In this document: piece after piece, positions 25,019 through 34,491 of the stretch
Layout of the letters: each line of letters opens with the position of its first letter
Numbering within the stretch: position 1 is the stretch's first letter
Assembly (NCBI GenBank): GCA_903901425.1
Contig: CAIURC010000103.1
Coordinates: 1 to 64,000, forward strand
Direction of reading: 5' to 3'
Source of the DNA: an uncultured Spartobacteria bacterium
GTDB lineage: Bacteria; Verrucomicrobiota; Verrucomicrobiia; Chthoniobacterales; Chthoniobacteraceae
DNA length: 64,000 bases
Notes under the pieces: model-generated
Told to the model about the DNA's origin: nothing
Databases searched by the model: none
The model's input: only the letters and a program-made list of their open reading frames with translations
Position numbers and translations under genes: made by a program

Positions 25019-25792
25019 TCAAGGGCCGGGTGCGGGTGCGAATTCCGCAACCAAGGGCAAATGATCCGAGGCAACCCGGGACAATGCACTTTGGTGGACG
25101 TGCGCTCCCCGCAATTCGATCCTGCCCCGCGCAAAAAAATGATCCAACCGAACCAGCGGGTATCTGGAGGGAAATGTTTTCCCGGCATCCACTGGCACCA
25201 CCTCCCTCCAGCGTGCTGAAAGATAGCCGTGAACAACGCCACCTGGAGGCGAGTTGAAATCCCCGCAGATCACCGTGGGCGACTCTGGGGTGGTGCGCCC
25301 CACCCAGTCGGGTCCGGCGAGAGCCTTGGCCTGCACCTGGCGTTCGGAGCGTCCCAGTCCGAAATGGGTATTAAAAACCTGCCAGAGCGCACCCTCCGCC
25401 TGAATCTCAACCCAGAGCGCGCCGCGCCGTTCACCGGGCGGCCAACACGATCTACCGGGAAGAGCGCCCGCACGCACCAACCGCATCGGATGCCGGCTCA
25501 GAATGGCGTCCCCAAACTTTTCCGTTCTGAACTCGTAGGCCGGATGAAAATGGCTCTCCATTTCCAGCCATGCGGCAATGCACGCGGCCTGATCGACTCC
25601 CTTTGATCTCCGGCGAGCGCAATCCAGTTCTTGAAGAGCCACAACATCCGGGGCGCACTCCGCAAGCACCTCCGCCACTCTTTGCTCGGAACGCATCCCG
25701 TCAATCCCAACGGCGGCATGCACGTTATAGCTGACAATCCTCACAACCCCCTCCTTTTCAACCCGACTGATTTCCGAAACTGCCCCCCACAT
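25019..25792 (-). CDS. endonuclease/exonuclease/phosphatase (EEP) family phosphodiesterase
   Basis: The protein has 257 residues. EEP motifs run in order: RIVSYNVHAAVG (Asn), VVALQELDCARRR (metal-binding Glu), FNTHFGLGRSERQVQA (His), VICGDFNSPPGG (Asp/Asn) and SDHLPLVAEF (Asp/His). The fold includes exonuclease III-like nucleases and sphingomyelinase-type or inositol phosphatases, and the substrate is not defined by sequence. There is no signal peptide. The start is uncertain: Met at 25792 is chosen, and a GTG closer to RIVSYN is also possible. It lies in the same direction as ftsH, 98 bp downstream of it. Confidence 0.87.
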   Translation of the reverse strand: MWGAVSEISRVEKEGVVRIVSYNVHAAVGIDGMRSEQRVAEVLAECAPDVVALQELDCARRRSKGVDQAACIAAWLEMESHFHPAYEFRTEKFGDAILSRHPMRLVRAGALPGRSCWPPGERRGALWVEIQAEGALWQVFNTHFGLGRSERQVQAKALAGPDWVGRTTPESPTVICGDFNSPPGGVVHGYLSARWREVVPVDAGKTFPSRYPLVRLDHFFARGRIELRGAHVHQSALSRVASDHLPLVAEFAPAPGP

Positions 25793-25890
25793 CGGAAGCG
25801 GATCGGGAGATTGGGTAATCGTCTCGGAAACCCCTCCCCCCCATACGCCCCATACGCCCCTCACCCTTGCTCGCCCACCCGGGCTGAAAC

Positions 25891-27888
25891 CTAGGCGGGT
25901 GCCTCAGTCAGTCCGTGTGGAAAACCCGAATCGGCCGCAGTGTCTCTCGGAATCAGCGGGGGTGGCGTTCCACGGGGCCGCGGAGCACTCGGCGGGTTCC
26001 GCATCGATCCGTGCTCCAAAATGTCCCGGATCTGTGATCCGTCCAAAGTCTCGTACTCCAACAACGCTTTGGCGATCGCCTCCAAGGCTTCTCTCTTCTC
26101 GAGCAGAATTTTCCGCGCCCGTTCGTAGGCATCGTCACAGAGTTTCCGCACCTCGCGGTCGATTTCCTGCGCGGTGGCCTCGCTGTAATCCCGCTGACGG
26201 CTCAATTCGCGCCCCAGAAACACGTAGTCATCATGGTCCCCGTATTCCACCATGCCCAAGCCTTCGCTCATCCCCCATTCGCACACCATGCGACGGGCCA
26301 TGCCTGTGGCCTGCTTGATGTCCCCCCGTGCGCCGCTGGTCACGTCCCCAAAAACGATCTCCTCAGCCACCCGTCCCCCCATCGTCACACAGAGACTGTC
26401 CACGAGTTCCCGGCGACGCATGTTGTATTTGTCCTCCTGCGGAAGCCACATGGTGGACCCCAGAGACGGCCCCCGGGGAATGATGGTGACCTTGTGCAGG
26501 GGTTCGGTGTTTTCCAGCAACTCCAGAAGCAGGGCATGACCCGCCTCGTGGTAGGCCGTGTTTTCCTTCTCCTTCTCGCTAATGGCGAGGCTGCGCCGTT
26601 CCCGGCCCCAGCGCACCTTGTCACGCGCCTCTTCCAACTCGGTGATTCCGATGGATTTCAGCCCCTTCCGGGCGGCCAGAAGAGCGCTCTCGTTGATCAC
26701 ATTGGCCAGTTCCGCACCGCTGTATCCCGGAGTCCCCCGGGCCACGACGCCCAGATCCGTCCCCTCCGAGAGTTTCACACGGCGCGAGTGGACCTTGAGA
26801 ATTTCCTCCCGCCCCTTGACGTCGGGCAGGTTCACCGTGATCTGGCGGTCAAATCTTCCAGGGCGGAGCAGGGCCGGATCCAGAACATCAGGCCGGTTGG
26901 TGGCTGCAATGATGATCACGCCCTCCTGGGTGTCGAACCCGTCCATTTCCACCAGAAGCGCATTGAGGGTCTGCTCCCGTTCATCGTGCCCGCCTCCCAG
27001 ACCGTGGCCCCGGTGCCGGCCCACCGCGTCGATCTCATCGATGAAAATAATGCAGGGCGCCGATTTTTTCCCCTGCTCAAACATGTCTCTCACGCGGCTG
27101 GCCCCGACGCCCACGAACATTTCCACAAAATCCGAACCACTGATGGAGAAGAAAGGCACGTCGGCCTCCCCAGCAATTGCCCGGGCCAGCAGTGTCTTGC
27201 CCGTCCCCGGGGGGCCGATCAGGAGCACCCCCTTCGGAATCCTGCCTCCAAGCTTCTGGAACTTTTTCGGGTCCCTGAGGAAATCGACGATCTCCTCGAC
27301 CTCCTCGCGGGCCTCCTCCACTCCGGCCACATCCTTAAACGTGATCCGGTTCTTGTCCCGTGAGAGCATTCTGGCCTTGCTCTTCCCGAAATTGAGAGCC
27401 CCCTTGCCTGCCATCCGGATCTGTTGCCGGAAGATGAAATAGAGGACCAGCACGAAGAGGCAGAAGGGCAGCAGGGAGAGCAACACCGAACCGACCTGGT
27501 TGGAGTCCGTCACCTCTCTGGGGCGGATGCCACGCTCCAACAATTCCGCCTTCAGGTCGCGGTTGAAATCCAAGTTCACCGAGGTCCGGAACGGCTCGGA
27601 GCCAGCCCCTTCCGGGCTCTTTTTCAAAACCCCCTTCAAATAGACCGTGGCGCTGGAGGGCTCCGTCACGAGGTCCACCTTGTCCACGAGCCCCTTCTCC
27701 GCCTCTTGGAGGAGCTGAGGGTAGGCCAGTTCCTTCACCCCACCATACGGCCCCTTGAACAGAAATGAACCGCCCAGAAGCAGCAAGGCCACCAGCAGCA
27801 GCGTCAGAGGGCCGCGCCAACCGTTGGAAGGTTCCTGGCCCGGTGGCTGGCGGTTGCCCCCTGGAGTGCGGTTTTCATGGTTCGACAT
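25891..27888 (-). CDS. ftsH: ATP-dependent zinc metalloprotease FtsH
   Basis: This membrane-anchored AAA+ protease does quality control of membrane proteins and turnover of short-lived regulators. The protein has 665 residues. Two transmembrane helices (about 27-45 and 135-153) flank a periplasmic domain. The AAA domain carries Walker A GPPGTGKT (225-232), Walker [12 protein letters not shown] and the second-region-of-homology arginines in [11 protein letters not shown]. The zinc site is HEAGH (447-451), with the third Asp ligand expected downstream. The N-terminus is unusually Gly/Asn/Pro-rich, and the C-terminus has a Pro-rich disordered tail. The 5' leader contains the 11-bp repeats described separately. 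Confidence 0.96.
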   Translation of the reverse strand: MSNHENRTPGGNRQPPGQEPSNGWRGPLTLLLVALLLLGGSFLFKGPYGGVKELAYPQLLQEAEKGLVDKVDLVTEPSSATVYLKGVLKKSPEGAGSEPFRTSVNLDFNRDLKAELLERGIRPREVTDSNQVGSVLLSLLPFCLFVLVLYFIFRQQIRMAGKGALNFGKSKARMLSRDKNRITFKDVAGVEEAREEVEEIVDFLRDPKKFQKLGGRIPKGVLLIGPPGTGKTLLARAIAGEADVPFFSISGSDFVEMFVGVGASRVRDMFEQGKKSAPCIIFIDEIDAVGRHRGHGLGGGHDEREQTLNALLVEMDGFDTQEGVIIIAATNRPDVLDPALLRPGRFDRQITVNLPDVKGREEILKVHSRRVKLSEGTDLGVVARGTPGYSGAELANVINESALLAARKGLKSIGITELEEARDKVRWGRERRSLAISEKEKENTAYHEAGHALLLELLENTEPLHKVTIIPRGPSLGSTMWLPQEDKYNMRRRELVDSLCVTMGGRVAEEIVFGDVTSGARGDIKQATGMARRMVCEWGMSEGLGMVEYGDHDDYVFLGRELSRQRDYSEATAQEIDREVRKLCDDAYERARKILLEKREALEAIAKALLEYETLDGSQIRDILEHGSMRNPPSAPRPRGTPPPLIPRDTAADSGFPHGLTEAPA

Positions 27889-28250
27889 AGGCGTGCTTTG
27901 AAAGGTTGGGAAGGTCGGTTGAAAGGCTCTGGTTGAGTTTGGAACGTCTTTGAAAGTTTTTTGAAGGTGTCCGAGCGCCTTGTGAAATCTCAGCGAAATC
28001 TCAGCGAAATCTCAGCGAAATATCAGCGAAAATCTAAGCGAAATCTGAGCCGGTTTTCATCCGACCCGCTCCGTCCACAACTCATCGGACAGCCCTTCAG
28101 ACAGGCTGGAGCGACCAAGTGTTCAAATCAGGCGCAAGTGTTTTAAGCTAGCACAAAACCGGGCCGTTGCAATGCCCCCGAAGCCGAATCCGGGCGACCC
28201 CCCGGGGCTTCCCTTGAATCCTCCCCGGTTCCCCCCTAGGTTTTGGAGCC
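27889..28250. other. 362-bp intergenic region between divergent ftsH and ABC fusion gene
   Basis: This is the longest gene-free stretch in the window. The ftsH-proximal part is T/G-rich on the plus strand with repeated TTGAAAG-like words, followed by an array of 11-bp repeats, then about 200 bp of mixed sequence. A short frame at 27961-28146 is a by-product of the repeat and is not considered a gene. Promoters for both genes must lie here; no convincing -35/-10 pair was picked. Confidence 0.6.
27984..28050. repeat. 11-bp tandem repeat upstream of ftsH, 6 copies
   Basis: The unit gaaatctcagc occurs three times perfectly (27984-28016), followed by gaaatatcagc, gaaaatctaagc and gaaatctgagc. The 11-bp period is about one helical turn and, unlike the coding minisatellites in this window, is not a multiple of three. 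Copies are AT-richer than the surroundings and face the same side of the helix. Confidence 0.92.
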
Positions 28251-31200
28251 ATGTCCACCCCGCCCCAGCCGTCGCAGATCCCGCCCTCATCCGGTCCAGG
28301 CGGCACCCCGCCCCGGTCCCTGCGGGAAAAACTGCTCGGCCACCGGCTCCTGCACAGGGCGCGGCGGATGGCCACGCATGTGGCGCGGAGACTCCTCCGC
28401 AGGCCCCGAACCGTGACGGAGGCGCCGAACCTGCTTCCGCTGCTCATCCAGGTGTTGGCCGCATTCTCAAAAAACAGCGGCGAAGAAGTGCTGGGCGAGG
28501 AGATTGATTCCTCCCTGGGATTCCTCCGGTACGACTACCCGGAGGCCGTGTACTCCGAGTTGCGCAAACTGTTCCGCCAAGCGCTCAATGAGCAGCATGA
28601 CCTGTCGGCGATGGCGTCGAAGCTGAGCACCCAGCTGAGCACGGAGCGAAAAATCATGCTGGGCGTCCAGCTGTACGACCTGATTTCGAGGGCAGGCCTC
28701 CACCAGCAGCAGGTGGTTGCGTACTACGGGTTCATGGCGCAACTGGGCATGGCAGCTCAAGCCATCGACATTGTCTACCAACTCAACTCGGGCGAGGAAT
28801 CCGACAAATCGGTCTACCAGCATGGTCAGTCCCCCTTGGAAAGCCTGAGCTTTGGAAGCGACCAGACCGCCGACGTCAGTCTGCGCGGCCTCGCTCCGAA
28901 GGAAAAACTGGTGGCTTTCCGCTACCACGACCTGATCCTCCTCAAAAACCAGAGCTCCAAAGGAATCGTGGTCCGAGGCAGGCCCTTGGGGCCCGGGGCG
29001 TTCTGCCGGATCTATTCGGGCCAGCGCATCGTGCTTGGGGAGCAAGTGCTCACCTATCAAGACCTCGCCTACTATTTCAACGCCAAGAAAAACGTCTCCC
29101 TTACTCAAGTCTATCTCTCCATCGATAATGATGACGAGGTCCATTTGGAGAGGGTTCGCAGCCGGGAATCCGTGCTCGAAGTCAAATTCGGTCTTAAAGT
29201 CCGGGTGCGCGCGCTGAAAAACGTGGATGCGCTCCTCAACGGGGTGGCGCTGCGGTCCGGCACATTGGTGGAGGCAAATCTGGAGGACAAAATCCTTTTC
29301 CACAACGCCTCGGAGCTGCCCCTGGACGATCTCCGCCGCAGGGCCCGCGCCTTGGGCGGCCGGTTCCAGCTCAAGGCGTACAAGTCAAGCTACCTGGTGT
29401 CCAACAACCCTTCGCTCCTGGATGTGGACGACATCCTGCTCTCGCCCGGCACCAGTGGCGAGGTGCTGCTGAAGATCCTCTGCAATTACGAAACCCGGGA
29501 GGGCCGGCTGGAAGTGCTCCAGGCGGACCGCCCGATTCTGGTGGGCGAACTGCCCGTGCGCAACAGCCACGAACTCAAGAACGGCGACACCATCCGGATC
29601 GACACAGGGCAGGTGCTCCGGTGCAATTTTGCCGAACGGATCATTGAGGAGGAACGCAACCTCATCACGCATCTGGAGCTGAGGGACGTCACCCACCGGT
29701 TCCGGCGGGGTGAGCCCAGTCTGGACGGGGTTTCATTCAGTGTGACGCGCGGCGAGGTGGTGTGTGTGATGGGGGCCAGCGGAAGCGGAAAATCGACCCT
29801 TCTGCGTGCGATTGCGGGACAACTCCAACCTTCCTCCGGGGAGATCCTGCTCAACGGTCAGTCGCTCTATGAGCACGTGGACTCGCTCAAACGCTTCATT
29901 TCTTACATCCCGCAGGACGATGCCTTTGATGAGCAGCTCACCATCGAGGAGAACCTGCTTTTTGCCGCAGCGATTCGGGCCCCGCACCTCTCCGGCCGCG
30001 AACGGGCCCGCCGGATCGAGGGCAAACTGGTGGAACTCGGGTTGAGCGAACGGCGGGACTCGATCGTGGGCAGTCCCGGAAAAAAACGGCTATCCGGCGG
30101 GGAACGCAAGCGGCTGAACATCGGCCTGGACATGATCAGCTCCGCGGACGTGTTCCTGTTTGACGAACCCACCAGTGGACTGAGTTCCAAGGACAGCGAG
30201 CACGTCATCGAAATCATCCGCTCGATGGCGCACAACAAGATAGTGCTGGTAACCATTCACCAGCCCAACTCGAAGCTCTTCCAGATGTTCTCCAAGGCGC
30301 TGCTCCTAGACAAGGGCGGCAAACTGGTGTTCTACGGCACCCCGAGCGAAATGCTCAACTACTTTGCCCAGGCTGAACATGAACAGCATTTTGGAACTGA
30401 ACTGGGCGGCTGCCCCTCCTGCGGAACCACCCGCCCGGAGTTCATCTTTGACGTTCTCGAAACCCCGCTCCGGGACCTGAGCGGGGACGTGATCTACGAG
30501 GAAAACTCCCGGGGCCAGTTTGTGCCGGCCCGCCGGTTTTCGCCAGATTACTGGCGCGACAAGTATGAGAGTTTCCGGCTCCTGCAGGACATGCGCCAGA
30601 TCAGCCTGCGCAAACCGCCGGCGCCGCAGCCTGCCACGCCGCTTCAGGCCCCGGCGTTCCGGATCCGCTGGCAGGACGAGTGGAACCAGCTCCGGACCCT
30701 TCTGCGCCGGACATTTGTGTCCAAGCTGCGCAACCGGGCAAACCTGGTGTTGACGCTCTTGGTTCCTCCCGGCTTGGCGCTTCTGGTGGCATGGGCCCTG
30801 TTTTTTACGGACGACTCCTCTGGGAAATACAATTTCGCCAGCGCGTTCCACATCCCGACCTACTGTTTCATTGCGCTTCTGGTAGCCCTTTTTCTGGCCC
30901 TCATGAACAGCGTGGACGACATCATCCGGGACCGGGTCCTGCTCAACCGGGAACGCAACCTGGACGTACGGCTCCCCTACTACCTTTTTGCCAAGTTCTC
31001 CACCCTGACCCTCTTCTCGGCGGTGCAATGCGCGCTTTTTGTGCTCATCGGCAACCCGATCCTCGAGATCCGCGGAATGTTCTGGCCGTACTTCTGGTTT
31101 ATGCTGCTCACCGCCGTGAGCGGCACCTCGCTGGGGCTGCTCATCAGCTCGGTGGTCAATGACTCCAAAACAGCCGCAAATTTCGTTCCCCTCGTGCTCA

Positions 31201-31895
31201 TCCCGCAGCTCATCTTCGGAGGGGCCCTGATCAAGTACGAGGAGATGAACCGGGACCTGGACCTCCAGTACACCATCCGGAGCTGGTTCCAGCGCCATCC
31301 AGAGATCCCTTCCCAGAGCCGGGACGACTCCGAACTGACGGTTCCTCTGATTAGCCGGCTAGTCGCCACCCATTACACCTACGAGGCGCTCATCGTGGCC
31401 CAGGCCAAACTCAACCCCCTTGCAAGCCGTCAGGACAGGCTCCAAAGCCAGATGGATGCACTGGTCGCCAAAACCTCGCACACCGAGGAGGAACTCGCAC
31501 GACTTGAAGATCTCAAGGACACCCTAGCCCTGTTGAGCGGCCTTGAGGCCAGCTCAATTGCCGACATTGAAAAACGCCTCCGCCGCGTGGACAGCATCCT
31601 GGAGGGCCGCAGCCTCAGTGCGCACAGCCTCAAGAGCCGGACCCAGGGGATCACTGCCGAACAGCTCTACACCAACCAGAAAGTTTCCGACCTTCTTTCC
31701 AAGGCTGAAACCGAACAAAACGATTACCGTCGGCAGGGGCGCCCCAACGTGTTTTTCGGACCGGTTAAACACCTGTTTGGAACCAGCCTCAGCGTGTTTG
31801 TATTCAACTCCTCGGTCCTGATTGTTTCGAGCCTCCTCACCCTGGTTGTGCTCTACCTGATCCTCAAGCGGCAGCTCCGCCCGCACGGACTCTGA
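28251..31895 (+). CDS. multidomain ABC transporter: TerB-like / FHA-like / ABCG-type ATPase / ABC-2 membrane domain
   Basis: The protein has 1,214 residues. A basic N-terminus is followed by an all-helical TerB-like domain (about 60-180, LLPLLIQVLAAFSKNSGEEV). Beta-rich FHA-like segments follow (about 195-460), e.g. SFGSDQTADVSLRG. An ABCG-type ATPase (about 470-720) has Walker A GASGSGKST (508-516), signature LSGGERKR (614-621), Walker B VFLFDEPTSGL and switch TIHQP. A CPSC pair lies after the ATPase. Six or so membrane helices start near 780; between the fifth and sixth lies a long soluble, partly coiled-coil insert (about 1010-1170). It belongs to the half-transporter architecture seen with FHA domains in actinobacterial Rv1747 and in other phyla. 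Substrate unknown; FHA-like domains suggest control by Ser/Thr phosphorylation. Confidence 0.88.
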   Translation: MSTPPQPSQIPPSSGPGGTPPRSLREKLLGHRLLHRARRMATHVARRLLRRPRTVTEAPNLLPLLIQVLAAFSKNSGEEVLGEEIDSSLGFLRYDYPEAVYSELRKLFRQALNEQHDLSAMASKLSTQLSTERKIMLGVQLYDLISRAGLHQQQVVAYYGFMAQLGMAAQAIDIVYQLNSGEESDKSVYQHGQSPLESLSFGSDQTADVSLRGLAPKEKLVAFRYHDLILLKNQSSKGIVVRGRPLGPGAFCRIYSGQRIVLGEQVLTYQDLAYYFNAKKNVSLTQVYLSIDNDDEVHLERVRSRESVLEVKFGLKVRVRALKNVDALLNGVALRSGTLVEANLEDKILFHNASELPLDDLRRRARALGGRFQLKAYKSSYLVSNNPSLLDVDDILLSPGTSGEVLLKILCNYETREGRLEVLQADRPILVGELPVRNSHELKNGDTIRIDTGQVLRCNFAERIIEEERNLITHLELRDVTHRFRRGEPSLDGVSFSVTRGEVVCVMGASGSGKSTLLRAIAGQLQPSSGEILLNGQSLYEHVDSLKRFISYIPQDDAFDEQLTIEENLLFAAAIRAPHLSGRERARRIEGKLVELGLSERRDSIVGSPGKKRLSGGERKRLNIGLDMISSADVFLFDEPTSGLSSKDSEHVIEIIRSMAHNKIVLVTIHQPNSKLFQMFSKALLLDKGGKLVFYGTPSEMLNYFAQAEHEQHFGTELGGCPSCGTTRPEFIFDVLETPLRDLSGDVIYEENSRGQFVPARRFSPDYWRDKYESFRLLQDMRQISLRKPPAPQPATPLQAPAFRIRWQDEWNQLRTLLRRTFVSKLRNRANLVLTLLVPPGLALLVAWALFFTDDSSGKYNFASAFHIPTYCFIALLVALFLALMNSVDDIIRDRVLLNRERNLDVRLPYYLFAKFSTLTLFSAVQCALFVLIGNPILEIRGMFWPYFWFMLLTAVSGTSLGLLISSVVNDSKTAANFVPLVLIPQLIFGGALIKYEEMNRDLDLQYTIRSWFQRHPEIPSQSRDDSELTVPLISRLVATHYTYEALIVAQAKLNPLASRQDRLQSQMDALVAKTSHTEEELARLEDLKDTLALLSGLEASSIADIEKRLRRVDSILEGRSLSAHSLKSRTQGITAEQLYTNQKVSDLLSKAETEQNDYRRQGRPNVFFGPVKHLFGTSLSVFVFNSSVLIVSSLLTLVVLYLILKRQLRPHGL

Positions 31896-31909
31896 ACCCC
31901 CAAACCTGG

Positions 31910-32833
31910 TCAGGCGCTTTCCGGCAGGAACGTCGGAAAACCGAGGCCCGCCTCCGGAAACTCAGTTCCCAGCACCTGCGCCACATGGAGTTCAATGTTT
32001 CTGCCTCCCCAACCGTAAAACCGCCGCACCAAGTCCGTCTCCCGCGCGGGCGCCAGGAGTACACTGCTCCGCCCGCGACGCCCGTCCAAAGCGCGCCAAA
32101 CCAGCGCAGCGGCCGATTCCGGATCCCGGGCGCAACCAGGACCGAGCATGCCCCAGTCTGGGTGTTCGCCCGAAACAAGCACCCCGGACAACGCGCCGGA
32201 GGGATCTTCCACGATCCAAACCCGCCATCCAAGAACTCTGTCTGTGAGAAAAAAGACCCAGTCTTTTTCTCTGAGAATCCCACGGAGCCCCTGCTCAAAC
32301 ACAGCGATCCGCCTGGCATCGTCAACACCCGCGAGCCGGACCCGCTTCGCAGACTCGGGCACAGGAACGGCCAAGCCGCCCTGCGGCACCTCGAACTGCA
32401 GGTCTTGGTAAATCGCACCCGGCCTGAAACCCATCCGGGTGTACAGGGAATAAGAGTCCAAACTGAACAAACTGGAAACCAGACGCACGGGTTTGCCCTC
32501 CCGGGCAGCTCGCTCCAGAACCGGCGCAAGAAGGGACCGGGCTACACCGCGCCCGGCTGCCGCAGGAGCCGTGGCCACAATCCCCACCGAAACATGGGTA
32601 GGCCTCGGATGGACGAAACAAACCCCCAGGAGTTCCCCGTCTCCGCCAAAGGCGCCCAGCGCCTCCCCGGGATCCAGCTCCCGATAAACTCTCGGAAACA
32701 GGAGGAAGGGCTCGGAACGGTCGCCAAAACGGGCGCCTTGGCCGAGATTTTTTCCGTACCAATCCACCAGAGATCGGTGGATGAGTTCCGCCACACGCTG
32801 GTCCTCGGAATCTGCAAGGGAACAAATTTTCAC
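31910..32833 (-). CDS. GNAT-family N-acetyltransferase, probable double domain
   Basis: The protein has 307 residues. The N-terminal half has the acetyl-CoA site: VGIVATAPAAAGRGVARSLL (the R/Q-x-x-G-x-G/A loop) preceded by LLGVCFVHPRP, and YSLYTRMGFRPG is the typical GNAT strand 6 region. The C-terminal half (about 180-307) is likely a second, degenerate GNAT-like domain. The GTG at 32833 is chosen because AGGAAGG lies 5-6 bp upstream; the ATG at 32944 would force overlap with the divergent ABC gene's start. It converges with the TerB-ABC fusion gene across 14 bp. Substrate unknown. Confidence 0.78.
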   Translation of the reverse strand: MKICSLADSEDQRVAELIHRSLVDWYGKNLGQGARFGDRSEPFLLFPRVYRELDPGEALGAFGGDGELLGVCFVHPRPTHVSVGIVATAPAAAGRGVARSLLAPVLERAAREGKPVRLVSSLFSLDSYSLYTRMGFRPGAIYQDLQFEVPQGGLAVPVPESAKRVRLAGVDDARRIAVFEQGLRGILREKDWVFFLTDRVLGWRVWIVEDPSGALSGVLVSGEHPDWGMLGPGCARDPESAAALVWRALDGRRGRSSVLLAPARETDLVRRFYGWGGRNIELHVAQVLGTEFPEAGLGFPTFLPESA

Positions 32834-32942
32834 GGCCCCTTCCTGACCCGGGAACCCGCGGAGTTCAATCTCGGGGTGAAAATGGTAGAAACCGGATTGA
32901 GATCTTCTTGGCGCACTGTCAATGTACAAGGCCCTTTTTTTC

Positions 32943-33692
32943 ATGCACCCCGCCCCCGTTCTCACTGTTTCCGAGTTGCGCAAGGAATTCGATGGCGTCA
33001 CGGCGGTAGACGGCATCTCGTTCCAGGTGGGATCTGGAGAAATCCTAGGTTTGCTGGGTGCAAATGGCGCGGGGAAGTCCACCACGCTCCAGATTTTGCT
33101 GGGATTGACAACGCCGACCTCGGGCAAAGTGGAGGTATTCGGGATGGACCTGAACCAACACCGTGTGGAGATCCTACAGCGCTGCAATTTTTCTTCGGCC
33201 TACACCGGACTTCCCGCAAATCTGAAAGTTTGGGAGAACCTGCTGGTCTTTGCGACACTCTACCAAGTCCGGCAGGCCAGGAAAAAAATCGATTCCCTTC
33301 TTGAACTGCTCGAAATTGGGCATCTGAGGAACCACGTGACCGGCCACCTATCCTCCGGTGAAAGCACGCGGGTGCATCTGGCCAAGGCACTGCTCAACGA
33401 CCCGGCGTTGCTTCTCCTGGATGAACCCACAGCCAGTCTGGATCCGGACATCGCGGACAAGGTGCGCAAACTTCTCAGGCGGATACAGCGGGAGCAGGGA
33501 ATCTCAATGGTCTATACCTCGCACAACATGCGGGATGTGGAGGAAGTCTGCGATCGGATCGTTTTTTTGCACCGGGGCAAGATCTTAGCCACGGGTTCTC
33601 CGGCAGAAATCACGGCGCATTTTGAACGCAGTTCGTTGGAGGACGTTTTCATCCGGGTGGCCAGAGAGGGCGACCAGCTTTTGAAACCATGA
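32943..33692 (+). CDS. ABC transporter ATP-binding protein (ABC-2 exporter)
   Basis: The protein has 249 residues. Walker A GANGAGKST is at 39-47, Walker B is LLLLDEPTASLDPD, and the switch His lies in YTSHNMRDVEEV. The signature reads LSSGESTR instead of LSGGQ, a conservative change that keeps the Ser-x-Gly core. YTGLPANLKVWENLLVFATL is the Q-loop/structurally diverse region of DRA/Nod-type exporters. The start could be the Met at 32922 (seven residues longer). The permease gene overlaps its stop by 4 bp, so the two form one exporter. Cargo unknown; NodIJ/DrrAB-like exporters move hydrophobic or lipid-linked compounds. Confidence 0.9.
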   Translation: MHPAPVLTVSELRKEFDGVTAVDGISFQVGSGEILGLLGANGAGKSTTLQILLGLTTPTSGKVEVFGMDLNQHRVEILQRCNFSSAYTGLPANLKVWENLLVFATLYQVRQARKKIDSLLELLEIGHLRNHVTGHLSSGESTRVHLAKALLNDPALLLLDEPTASLDPDIADKVRKLLRRIQREQGISMVYTSHNMRDVEEVCDRIVFLHRGKILATGSPAEITAHFERSSLEDVFIRVAREGDQLLKP

Positions 33693-34483
33693 ACCTGCAC
33701 CGAGTCGGCGGCTTAATCCTGCGGTACACGTTCCTTTACACCCGGAGCGTGCCCCGGGTTCTGGAGATGTTTTTCTGGCCCGTGATGGACCTGCTGGTGT
33801 GGGGAATGCTGACCCAGTACCTGCAGACTGGCCCGTACCATCTCCCGGCATTCATCCGGTTTTTGCTGGGCGGAATGATCCTCTGGGACGTGCTTTACCG
33901 GGCGCAGCAGGCCACCACCATCTCCTTTCTTGAGGATGTCTGGGCCCGGAACCTGATGAACGTCTTTGTGGCTCCGGTGCGGCTCCGGGAATTTTTTGCG
34001 GCCACGTTCTGCGTGGGCACGCTGAAGATTGTTGTCACCGTTGCGGTCCTGGCAGTGCTGTCCGCAACCTTTTACGATTTCCACCTGCTGTCACTCGGGT
34101 CCGCCCTGGCCCCGCTGTTTGTGAACCTGTTGATCATGGGCTGGTCTGTGGGAATTCTCACCACAGGAATGATCCTGCGCTGGGGACAGGCCTCTGAAGC
34201 CTTGGCGTGGGGAATCCCCTTTCTACTCCAACCCGTCTGCGCCGCGTTCTATCCGGTGTCCACACTGCCCGGGTGGCTCCAACCCGTCAGCCTGGCCATC
34301 CCTGCCACCCATGTTTTTGAGGGAATGCGCGAAGTGCTGGCCGGCCAGGGTCTGTCTCCAGCCCGGCTGGCGTGGGCCTTCTCGCTGAACTTGGTCTACC
34401 TGAGCGCCGCATCCCTCCTATTTCGACGCCTGTTTCATCAGGCACGCTCCAAAGGGCTCCTCGCCAAACTGGGCACGCAGTAG
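33689..34483 (+). CDS. ABC-2 type transporter permease
   Basis: The protein has 264 residues and six hydrophobic helices. It opens with a basic cytoplasmic segment then LEMFFWPVMDLLVWGMLTQYL, matching ABC-2 permeases of the NodJ/DrrB group. The IPATHVFEGMREVL segment near the C-terminus is a well-conserved ABC-2 family motif. The start overlaps the ATPase stop in an ATGA junction. It converges with bioA, with only 8 bp between the stops. It is the membrane half of a small two-gene exporter of unknown substrate. Confidence 0.9.
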   Translation: MNLHRVGGLILRYTFLYTRSVPRVLEMFFWPVMDLLVWGMLTQYLQTGPYHLPAFIRFLLGGMILWDVLYRAQQATTISFLEDVWARNLMNVFVAPVRLREFFAATFCVGTLKIVVTVAVLAVLSATFYDFHLLSLGSALAPLFVNLLIMGWSVGILTTGMILRWGQASEALAWGIPFLLQPVCAAFYPVSTLPGWLQPVSLAIPATHVFEGMREVLAGQGLSPARLAWAFSLNLVYLSAASLLFRRLFHQARSKGLLAKLGTQ

Positions 34484-34491
34484 AGGCCCCT

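Noticed and set aside
24985-25035. CCCGGCC...GGCCGGG inverted repeat between cls and the EEP gene
   Set aside because: The loop is over 30 nt and no T-run follows, so it is not convincing as a terminator.
27961-28146. Small plus-strand frame over the 11-bp repeats
   Set aside because: Its lysine/serine-rich product is a direct by-product of the repeat, whose 11-bp unit is not frame-preserving; no ribosome-binding site.
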